This document shows positions 14,983 to 20,918 of a DNA stretch of 20,918 bases, in pieces (positions within the stretch are counted from its first letter, which is position 1; every line of letters starts with the position of its first letter). Below the pieces are notes generated by a model that ran no database searches, had not been told where the DNA came from, and saw only the letters and a list, made by a program, of their open reading frames with translations. The position numbers were made by a program, and so were the translations under genes. The stretch is from CAZSLZ01 sp964607865 (GTDB taxonomy: Bacteria; Vulcanimicrobiota; JAJTBE01; CAZSLZ01), in assembly GCA_964607865.1 (NCBI GenBank), contig CAZSLZ010000043.1, positions 1 through 20,918 of the forward strand, read 5' to 3'.

Positions 14983-15573
14983 TTATATTTCCATTTCCCG
15001 AAAAGAATTACAGATTGCAATCAGTCGTTTTACATCACTGATAATCTTATCTTTTTCTTTATGAGATTCACTCAAGGTAGTTTTTAAAAATATGTAGTTT
15101 TCAGTAATTTCCAATTGCTCTATCGCGTCAATTCTTTCTGTCAGAATATTTCTTATAAACTGATTTTTCACTGCCTGTTTCGCGTCTTCTTCCAGTGTAG
15201 CATGAATTAAAAATGCATTGTCTATTTCCTTGATTCCCACTTCCACCTCGGCATTCAAACCTACTTTTTTTATTGCAATATCTTCAGCTTGCTCCCGGGT
15301 AAACTCCACAGTTAAAGGAAAGGAATACAAAATTTTATAGAAGATACTGTTGGGAAAGCGGGTTCTTTCCAGTGATGTCAAATCATAGTTGTGATATAAC
15401 CCAATAAGTATATCCGTATTCTTATAAGATCCTCGCATGGAAACAAACAACTTCTGAAGGTCGATTCTGTCCAGTAATTCTCCCTGGTCTTCCAGGGTAA
15501 CTGAACGAAAATCAGGATCTTCCATAAATACAGAAAGCTGGTCTATAAAAAACTTTTCTGATGGTTCAAGCAT
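14983..15573 (-). CDS. hypothetical protein upstream of hypE
   Basis: This is a 196-residue soluble protein of unknown family. Translation is assigned to ATG 15573 because AGGAG lies seven bases upstream; a TTG at 15615 in the same frame has no ribosome site. The sequence is acidic, rich in Ile, Leu, Glu and Asp, with no membrane segment, and has alternating helix and strand character (YKILYSFPLTVEFTREQAED, then a strand pair IGIKEIDNAFLIHATLEE in approximate form). Its stop codon is three bases before hypE, so it may assist hydrogenase assembly or be a hydrogenase-linked regulator, but only position suggests this. No catalytic motif is visible. Confidence 0.7.
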   Translation of the reverse strand: MLEPSEKFFIDQLSVFMEDPDFRSVTLEDQGELLDRIDLQKLFVSMRGSYKNTDILIGLYHNYDLTSLERTRFPNSIFYKILYSFPLTVEFTREQAEDIAIKKVGLNAEVEVGIKEIDNAFLIHATLEEDAKQAVKNQFIRNILTERIDAIEQLEITENYIFLKTTLSESHKEKDKIISDVKRLIAICNSFREMEI

Positions 15574-15670
15574 GGCGGTACTCCTGTTGATTGGATTGTC
15601 ATTTATTTTTGACAAAACAGATTAATAACCTTCTGATCAATAGAATTCCAAAGACATTATTGAAGTTCAT

Positions 15671-15709
15671 TTAAAATAAAAAAGAGGCTGTCTTAAAGAC
15701 AACCTCTTT
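15671..15709 (-). terminator. terminator of the groES-groEL operon
   Basis: On the minus strand AAAGAGGTTGTCT pairs with AGACAGCCTCTTT (one G-U pair) around a 3-base loop, followed by a T-rich tail. It begins 21 bases after the groEL stop codon and separates groEL from the unknown gene and hypE. Confidence 0.85.
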
Positions 15710-15730
15710 GATAATATCAATCAATGGGTT

Positions 15731-17380
15731 TTAGATCATGCCACCCATTCCGCCCATTCCAGGCATTCCGCCGGGCATACCGCCGGGCATTCCGCCTTCT
15801 TTCTTATCGGGTTTTTCACAAACCAGAGTTTCAGTGGTGAGCATCATTGCGGCAATTGAAGCTGCATTCTGCAGTGCTGAACGGGTAACCTTGACAGGGT
15901 CAACAATTCCCTTGGAGAGCATTTTTACATATTCGCCGGAAATTGCATCATAGCCCCAGCCTTTTTCCAGGGTTTTGACCTTTTCAACAACAATGGAGCC
16001 TTCCCGGCCGGCATTGTTGGCGATCTGTCTCAGGGGTTCTTCCATTGCTCTCAGAACGATTCTGCGTCCGACATCCTCGTCACCGTGGAGTTCCACTTTT
16101 TCCAGGGTGGGAATTATATTAACCAGGGTAACTCCGCCACCTGGGACTATGCCTTCTTCCACAGCTGCCCGGGTAGCTGACAGAGCGTCTTCCATTCTGT
16201 GTTTTTTCTCTTTGAGCTCGGTTTCGGTGGCAGCGCCGACTTTAATTACGGCAACACCGCCAACCAACTTGGCTTTTCTTTCCTGGAGTTTTTCCCGATC
16301 GAAATCGGACTCGCTGGCATCGATACTGGCATCAATCTGGTGGATTCTTTCCTTGATAGCTGTCTCTTCGCCTTTCCCTTCGATTATAGTGGTATCTTCC
16401 TTGGTTACTTTGATCTGGCGGGCTTTACCCAGCATATCAACAGAAGCTTTGTCCAGTTTCATACCCACTTCTTCGGATATTACCTGTCCGCCGGTAAGAA
16501 TGGCGATGTCTTTGAGCATCTCTTTTCTGCGATCGCCAAAACCAGGAGCCTTCACTGCCACGCAGTTGAAAGTGCCTCTTAATTTGTTGACTACCAGGGT
16601 AGCCAGGGCTTCGCCCTCAATGTCCTCGGCAATTATTACCAGGGGTTTCTGTAACTGAACGATCTTTTCCAGTATGGGAAGCAGATCGGAAATTGCAGAT
16701 ATCTTCTTGTCGGTGATCAACACATAAGGATCATCCATCGCAGCTTCCATTCTCTCTGCATCGGTTACCATATAAGGAGAAATGAACCCCTTATCAAACT
16801 GCATGCCTTCCACATGCTCCAGAGAAGTGGTAATGGTTTTGGATTCTTCCACGGTAATTACGCCGTCTTTGCCAACCTTGTCCATGGCGTCGGCAATCAT
16901 TTCACCGATAAGATTATCATTATTGGCTGCAATTGAAGCAACCTCGGCTATGGTATCTCTGGTTTCCACGGGGACAGCCATCTTTTTGATTTCCTCAACG
17001 GCCTTTTCCACGGTTTTCTCAATACCTTTTTTAACAAACATGGGGTTGGAACCGCCGGTAACATGTCTCATTCCTTCTTTAATCATGGTGAAGGCCAGGA
17101 CTGTTCCGGTAGTAGTTCCGTCACCGGCAATGTCGTTGGTCTTGGAAGCTACTTCTCTCATTAACTGGGCACCCATGTTTTCCAGGGGATCCTCCAGTTC
17201 AACTTCCTTGGCTATAGTTACACCATCATTGGTGATGGTGGGTGAACCGAATTTTTTATCTAAAACTACGTTTCGGCCTCTGGGACCTAAAGTAACTCTG
17301 ACAGCGTCGGCCAGCTTCTTGCAGCCTTCCATCAGAGATTTTCTTGCATCTTCGCGATAAACCATCATTTTAGCGGCCAT
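15731..17380 (-). CDS. groEL: chaperonin GroEL (Hsp60)
   Basis: The 549-residue subunit of the tetradecameric chaperonin folds proteins with ATP and GroES. The N-terminus MAAKMMVYREDARKSLMEGC, the nucleotide loop GDGTTTGTVLA (about 86-96), GRRIVLRAMEEPLRQIANNA and the flexible Gly-Met tail (GGMPGGMPGGMPGMGGMGGM) are all standard, and the length is normal. AGGAGG just upstream sets the start. It follows groES by 35 bases in the usual order, under the CIRCE-controlled promoter. No irregularity was seen. Confidence 0.98.
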   Translation of the reverse strand: MAAKMMVYREDARKSLMEGCKKLADAVRVTLGPRGRNVVLDKKFGSPTITNDGVTIAKEVELEDPLENMGAQLMREVASKTNDIAGDGTTTGTVLAFTMIKEGMRHVTGGSNPMFVKKGIEKTVEKAVEEIKKMAVPVETRDTIAEVASIAANNDNLIGEMIADAMDKVGKDGVITVEESKTITTSLEHVEGMQFDKGFISPYMVTDAERMEAAMDDPYVLITDKKISAISDLLPILEKIVQLQKPLVIIAEDIEGEALATLVVNKLRGTFNCVAVKAPGFGDRRKEMLKDIAILTGGQVISEEVGMKLDKASVDMLGKARQIKVTKEDTTIIEGKGEETAIKERIHQIDASIDASESDFDREKLQERKAKLVGGVAVIKVGAATETELKEKKHRMEDALSATRAAVEEGIVPGGGVTLVNIIPTLEKVELHGDEDVGRRIVLRAMEEPLRQIANNAGREGSIVVEKVKTLEKGWGYDAISGEYVKMLSKGIVDPVKVTRSALQNAASIAAMMLTTETLVCEKPDKKEGGMPGGMPGGMPGMGGMGGMI

Positions 17381-17415
17381 ACATCTTCCTCCTGTCTTAT
17401 TTTTCTACTGGTTAA

Positions 17416-17718
17416 TTAACCAACTATGGCAAGTATTTCACTCTGCTTGACGATAAGATATTCTTCACCTTCGTATTTGATTTCAGTACCGGCATATTTT
17501 CCATAAAGAACCTTGTCGCCGGTCTTAACTTCCATCTTGATTTCCTTACCGTCGTCGGTTACTTTGCCTTTTCCCACGGCGATAATTTCACCCTTCTGAG
17601 GTTTCTCCTTTGCGGTATCGGGCAAAATTACCCCACCTTTGGTTTTTTCCTCGCTGGGCATGGGTTTAATAATGACTCTGTCTCCAATAGGAGTAAGTTT
17701 GACTGTTGCAGTCGCCAT
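17416..17718 (-). CDS. groES: co-chaperonin GroES (Hsp10)
   Basis: This 100-residue co-chaperonin caps the GroEL ring. LTPIGDRVIIKPMPSEEKTK (with the mobile loop GGVILPDTAKEKPQ), GKGKVTDDGK and KTGDKVLYGKYAGTEIK are the standard sequence landmarks. The final YLIVKQSEILAIV is typical. GGGAGGAAGA precedes the ATG. It is the first gene of the operon. Confidence 0.98.
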   Translation of the reverse strand: MATATVKLTPIGDRVIIKPMPSEEKTKGGVILPDTAKEKPQKGEIIAVGKGKVTDDGKEIKMEVKTGDKVLYGKYAGTEIKYEGEEYLIVKQSEILAIVG

Positions 17719-17778
17719 ATTCTTCCTCCCTTTCTTTTTAGTAGATTTTTTATTATTATAATAAAATTTTACTTAAAA

Positions 17779-17805
17779 TTAGCACTCTCCACTTAAGAGT
17801 GCTAA
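17779..17805. promoter_or_regulatory. CIRCE operator (HrcA site)
   Basis: TTAGCACTC (17779-17787), nine bases, then GAGTGCTAA (17797-17805) is a perfect match to the CIRCE inverted repeat. It lies between the groES promoter and the groES start, where the HrcA repressor blocks transcription until heat stress. An hrcA gene is expected elsewhere in the genome. Confidence 0.97.
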
Positions 17806-17814
17806 TGCATCGAT

Positions 17815-17843
17815 ATAATATAATCATTTTTTGTAATTGTCAA
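17815..17843 (-). promoter_or_regulatory. promoter of groES-groEL
   Basis: On the minus strand TTGACA (17843-17838), a 17-base spacer and TATTAT (17820-17815) form a near-consensus sigma-70 promoter. The CIRCE operator starts nine bases downstream. Confidence 0.9.
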
Positions 17844-18277
17844 GAGCAGAAACAAATTAATTTTCTCTATCATTCTTAATTATTCTTATTATTTCTTAAT
17901 TTTTCTAATTTTTTAGCAGTCCCAACCCCAGTTTGCTAATTTTTTTGCTGTGGATATTGAAAAAAAACAAAATAATTTTTGTCCCATTGAGATTTGCACT
18001 GTCAAAAAGAAAATTTCCAGCAGGATATATCTTAAAAGATATGATGATTATCATTACAATCAACGCATTGTTCCTACAGGAAAAATCGCGGGGCATGCTA
18101 TACTGAAACCGTTTTCGCAATCTATCTGGTAAACATTCCGGTTACTGATTACGAAACAGGTTCAGAATGCCCCATTTGGAATGGGGGAGAATCTATTCGC
18201 CCACTCTTAATTGGAGAGAGATTAGCGCATCGCAAGGCGTTACTAACCTATAGAATTTTCTGGAAGCATATAAACTT
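17844..18277. other. intergenic region upstream of groES
   Basis: No credible gene was found in these 434 bases; the possible frames have no ribosome site and no family likeness. It holds a perfect 16-base palindrome ATATCTTAAAAGATAT (18027-18042), a Fur-box-like site overlapping it, and the hairpin CCCCATT-TGG-AATGGGG near 18160-18180. A stretch with GC-rich patches (about 18175-18240) lies beside the crcB/DUF190 remnant and could be decayed sequence. Confidence 0.4.
18040..18058. promoter_or_regulatory. Fur-box-like palindrome with no target gene
   Basis: TATGATGATTATCATTACA agrees at 14 of 19 positions with the classical Fur box GATAATGATAATCATTATC, with a near-perfect right half. No gene start lies close to it in either direction, so it may be chance, a relic, or serve a small RNA not recognised here. 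Confidence 0.25.
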
Positions 18278-18725
18278 TCATTTATTCCTGGGTATGTATT
18301 TCAAGATATCCACTGTTTCTCTGGTTATTAAACCCTGCTGAATCGATTCATCAAGAAAGGGAGTCAGTTTTTCCAGGTTTTCATCAGTATCCACGATTTC
18401 AATCACCACTGGCAGATCATCTGATAGCCTGAGTATTTTGCAGGTATGAATCCGATGATCCGGCCCGAACCCCATTATCCCCTTAAAAACTGTAACCACC
18501 GATGCAGAAGAAACCTGGAGACTGTCAATCCGCCAACAACCATCAGCAACCCCAGCAAATTGCTGGAAACCACATTCCACAAAGCCAGCCCGGTTTCTCC
18601 CTGTCTGTAAAGGTTCAGGGCCCCCAGGGGGAACCCGGCCCGGCCTGTTCTGTAAGAATCCGGTTACGGCACCACAGGCTGGCTCCCAGCGCCCCACCCA
18701 GAGCGGCATACAATATGTTTATCAT
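18278..18725 (-). pseudogene. crcB/DUF190 remnant joined by a deletion
   Basis: On the minus strand, ATG 18725 opens MINILYAALGGALGASLW, the start of a CrcB fluoride channel, but this frame stops at about 18615 (after SPWGP). Another frame continues with NVVSSNLLGLLMVVGGLTVS, the next CrcB helix, and then stops. A third frame gives SVVTVFKGIMGFGPDHRIHT, then CKILRLSDDLPVVIEIVD and a normal C-terminus ending at 18278, as in DUF190 (PF02641). crcB and DUF190 genes are commonly neighbours. The second half of CrcB and the first part of DUF190 have been lost, with at least one frameshift. Together they would encode fluoride export; no intact product is expected. Confidence 0.75.
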
Positions 18726-18750
18726 AAAACGCCTCGCTGGCAATTCGATT

Positions 18751-18780
18751 TAAAAAAGGCTGCCTTTTCAGGCAGCCTTT
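18751..18780 (-). terminator. terminator of the saccharopine dehydrogenase gene
   Basis: AAAGGCTGCC (18755-18764) and GGCAGCCTTT (18771-18780) form a perfect 10-bp stem with a 6-base loop; on the minus strand the stem is followed by more Ts. It starts 13 bases after the SDH stop codon. Confidence 0.9.
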
Positions 18781-18792
18781 ACATTATCTGCT

Positions 18793-20118
18793 TTAAATCT
18801 TTTCCATTGTTTCTTTACACTTTATATTCAGGTTTTCCAACTCTGCCAGAACCGGTTCGTAAATCTCAGGTACCACCGGCACCTGAACCCCCTTCAGCGC
18901 TATCTGTCCCTGCAGAATCATATAAACCCCAATGGCGCAGGGCAGGCTCACAGTACGGGCCATGGAAGAATCGCCGCCGGGTATTCCATAATCTATGAGA
19001 GTTGAAGTAAGATCTTCATTGTGATCCCCAAACTCAGCCTTGAAAATATGATGAAGGACAATCATATCCCGTTCATCCTTACGATAGGACATCCTTCTCT
19101 GCATCAGGTCCGTCATTATGTCAATGGGGGCAGGAACAACGTTTCCGGGAATTCTATCATCGGAGAATAATCCCAGCCAATCCATGGCATTGATTTCCGG
19201 TGAATCCACCTCTATTCCCAATTCTTCAGCCACAGCTTCTTTAACATTCTTAACATCAGGTTTACATATGATATGCGCCATAAATTGTCTGTAAGTGGCA
19301 TTTTTTAAATTTTCATCTATTTCTTCTCTGACCAGGCCCAGATCTACCATTTTTTTAAGAGTACTGCACCAGCCCAGGTTCCGCAGGGTACCCCTGAACA
19401 TGGTGTTAATGCCTTCCAGGCCGTAAACATCAATGTAACTGAGGCTGTCGCGGTTGGGGTAACCTTCAAACATTCCAGCGCCGGGAACTTCCAGGGTCCA
19501 GAAATTGTCAAAAAGATCCTTGCCCTCAATTTCCACAACCTCGCCGTCTTCCAGATACCGGGCGTTGTTTCTTCCCGCCATGAGAACCCCCCTGGGGCTC
19601 CAGGAAAACTTATAGCCAAAAGGATTATCATTGGCTTCAGGAGCAGGCAGGCCACCGCAATATGATTGAAAACTGGTAACCTTGCCACCCCGGCGCTCCA
19701 CATCATGAATAACCTTCATCGCCGACATATGATCTATTCCCGGATCAACACCCATTTCATTTAATATAATTATGCCAGCTTCCCTGGCCTCATTATCAAG
19801 CTTCTTCATCTCTTCGCTTACATAGGAAGTGGTAGCCATATCTTTTTTGTGTTTTATGCAAAGCCTGGCGACTCTTACATGAAAAACATAGGGCAGAAGG
19901 CTTATGGATAAATCATTTTCTCTCACCAGTTCTTCCAGCTCCTGGTCGTTTTTCACATTCAAAGCCACAGCTTTGCCTCTGGGATGATCTTTTACAAGGC
20001 CTTTTGCCTTACTTACAGTTCTGCTTGCCACTGTAAGGGTTACATCAGGCTTGCTCAACAGATATTCAACCAGGGGCCGGGAAACCAGACCTGCTCCCAA
20101 TAACAAAACTTTCTTCAT
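18793..20118 (-). CDS. saccharopine dehydrogenase (Lys9/AASS-SDH type)
   Basis: This 441-residue oxidoreductase converts saccharopine to alpha-aminoadipate semialdehyde and glutamate with NAD(P)+, or the reverse. A Rossmann motif GAGLVSRP (8-15) opens the chain. SISLLPYVFHVRVARLCIKH, ATTSYVSEEM and LNEMGVDPGIDHM are characteristic of the saccharopine reductase family, and FQSYCGGLPAPEANDNPFGY follows the substrate-domain pattern. The end GIPGGDSSMARTVSLPCAIG also fits, and the length is normal. GGAAGGAG precedes the ATG. It starts 30 bases after the lysine-ketoglutarate reductase gene, so both steps of the saccharopine route are encoded together. Whether this serves lysine breakdown or synthesis cannot be told from the sequence, though the reductase type points to breakdown. 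Confidence 0.9.
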   Translation of the reverse strand: MKKVLLLGAGLVSRPLVEYLLSKPDVTLTVASRTVSKAKGLVKDHPRGKAVALNVKNDQELEELVRENDLSISLLPYVFHVRVARLCIKHKKDMATTSYVSEEMKKLDNEAREAGIIILNEMGVDPGIDHMSAMKVIHDVERRGGKVTSFQSYCGGLPAPEANDNPFGYKFSWSPRGVLMAGRNNARYLEDGEVVEIEGKDLFDNFWTLEVPGAGMFEGYPNRDSLSYIDVYGLEGINTMFRGTLRNLGWCSTLKKMVDLGLVREEIDENLKNATYRQFMAHIICKPDVKNVKEAVAEELGIEVDSPEINAMDWLGLFSDDRIPGNVVPAPIDIMTDLMQRRMSYRKDERDMIVLHHIFKAEFGDHNEDLTSTLIDYGIPGGDSSMARTVSLPCAIGVYMILQGQIALKGVQVPVVPEIYEPVLAELENLNIKCKETMEKI

Positions 20119-20148
20119 AAAATTACTCCTTCCACTGCTTGAAAATAA

Positions 20149-20918
20149 TTATTCTTTTTCATTAATAGTATGTTCATATTCAATAAATTCTTCAAGATAT
20201 TCATATTTGGGGGTTAACATTCCCTTATGTACAATAAGTCCCCGGCGCAGTTCCGGTGGTAAATCGAGATAGGCAAAATCAACGGAATAATTGCACTCCA
20301 CTATGGGTTTGACCATATCTGAAAGAATATTGCTGAAATAGATAGACGACTCTTTTGCCAACTCACAGGGGAGGTTGTCCACTGCCAGAATACATATACC
20401 TTTCTGTTTGAAGCCGTTTTCTGTGTTTCCGGAAATGGGGTCGAACATATAGACAGGGTCGCCGGGGTCGGTGGCATGGGTATTCATTTCAATAGCGCCG
20501 TTAATATCACAGGAGATATCCCCGATAACCTTTAACCGGGTATCACCGGCTTTGTAGAGTTTCTGGGTCGCCTCCCTGGTAACCAGGCGGGGATATTTTT
20601 CCGTCCAGTAAATAGCATTAATGAGTACTGTCAGATGAGGCAGATATTTGTCAAAATCCCCTTTATAATTCTGAGGCTGGGTATAATAATTATTCAAGTC
20701 GAATTGCCCGATGGGATCTTTTGGCGTCACAATTTGGTCTTCTTTGAATACCACCTGGTATATGTGCCTGGAATAATATTTATTACTGTCTTTTAACTCC
20801 AGAAGCTCTTGAGGAGAAATCTCCTTCACAGGCAGAAAATCCAGAACTTCCTGTGACCCCCTGGAAACATTACCGTAACCTTCAATGCCAATTACCGTGG
20901 GGGTAAGTTCCTCGGGTA
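20149..20918 (-). CDS. lysine-ketoglutarate reductase (AASS-LKR type), 5' end outside the window
   Basis: The frame stays open to the window edge. Upstream of an internal GTG (20829) it reads PEELTPTVIGIEGYGNVSRG, then SQEVLDFLPV, the dinucleotide-binding region of LKR, so the gene is truncated by the window, not short. The visible 256 residues match the LKR part of animal and plant alpha-aminoadipic semialdehyde synthase: NAIYWTEKYPRLVTREATQK, then VIGDISCDINGAIE, and GICILAVDNLPCELAKESS. This enzyme joins lysine and 2-oxoglutarate to give saccharopine. In eukaryotes it is fused to saccharopine dehydrogenase; here SDH is a separate gene 30 bases downstream. Family LKR domains run to about 430-480 residues, so roughly 200 remain outside. 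Confidence 0.9.
   Translation of the reverse strand, partial: PEELTPTVIGIEGYGNVSRGSQEVLDFLPVKEISPQELLELKDSNKYYSRHIYQVVFKEDQIVTPKDPIGQFDLNNYYTQPQNYKGDFDKYLPHLTVLINAIYWTEKYPRLVTREATQKLYKAGDTRLKVIGDISCDINGAIEMNTHATDPGDPVYMFDPISGNTENGFKQKGICILAVDNLPCELAKESSIYFSNILSDMVKPIVECNYSVDFAYLDLPPELRRGLIVHKGMLTPKYEYLEEFIEYEHTINEKE

Noticed and set aside
15975..16658. Long open frame antisense to groEL (227 codons)
   Set aside because: It lies wholly inside groEL, is rich in Ser/Thr as expected from antisense reading of this gene, and has no ribosome site or family likeness.
17950..18132. 60-codon plus-strand frame upstream of groES
   Set aside because: No ribosome site, no promoter, composition like intergenic DNA and no family likeness.
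20149..20829. Treating the LKR gene as starting at GTG 20829
   Set aside because: The same frame continues upstream with conserved dinucleotide-binding sequence to the window edge, so 20829 is internal.
1..20918. CRISPR arrays, tRNA or rRNA genes, transposases, phage genes
   Set aside because: No regularly spaced repeats, no T-loop or acceptor pattern, and no integrase or transposase motif was seen by eye.

Overview
The window comes from a moderately AT-rich bacterial genome, probably a strict or facultative anaerobe. I cannot place it in a phylum. The clues are a CIRCE-controlled groES-groEL operon, a Spo0H/SigH-like sigma factor, a NiFe-hydrogenase maturation gene (hypE), a corrinoid adenosyltransferase, an AASS-type lysine-ketoglutarate reductase/saccharopine dehydrogenase pair, and several lineage-specific proteins. 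This mix would fit a candidate phylum (for example Eremiobacterota/Xenobia, Wallbacteria or Riflebacteria-like) or a deep Firmicutes-like lineage. No tRNA, rRNA, CRISPR array, transposase or phage gene was seen.

Layout. Positions 242-10290 are read on the plus strand and 10294-20918 on the minus strand, with the two blocks converging over a 3-base gap. Plus strand in order: a two-TM membrane protein; a decayed C45-type hydrolase; a four-TM membrane protein behind a possible RNA switch; a charged small protein (3222-3860); a glycosyltransferase fused to a CobA/CobO adenosyltransferase; an unpartnered sucC; a secreted alpha/beta hydrolase without its nucleophile; a subtilisin-like protease without a signal peptide; a repeat-bearing intergenic region; and a small PEGA-like lipoprotein. 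Minus strand, read right to left: the 3' part of the lysine-ketoglutarate reductase gene, saccharopine dehydrogenase, a crcB/DUF190 pseudogene, groES-groEL, an unknown gene plus hypE, a deoxynucleoside kinase, and an operon of a Cys-rich-domain sigma factor followed by two KaiC-like ATPases.

Genes that seem to work together. (1) The charged protein at 3222 and the subtilase at 8132 have closely similar promoter regions: 11-bp-phased repeats about 50 bp upstream of similar -10 boxes. Their N-termini also share a layout (IxP near residue 5, then DS[IV]SL), so they look like one regulon. (2) Sigma factor 11693-12463 and the two downstream KaiC-like ATPases form a compact operon. The sigma factor carries an eight-cysteine N-terminal module resembling the two-CW type, and both ATPases carry the same Gly-to-Leu change in the P-loop. 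This is the best candidate here for an uncharacterised signalling system. (3) The GT4-CobO fusion and sucC are 11 bases apart; cobalamin adenosylation and succinyl-CoA metabolism meet in the methylmalonyl-CoA pathway. (4) LKR and SDH form a lysine-saccharopine pathway pair encoded by separate genes.

Three signs of gene decay or loss are visible: the C45 hydrolase remnant (894-1650), the crcB/DUF190 deletion remnant (18278-18725), and the absence of sucD beside sucC.
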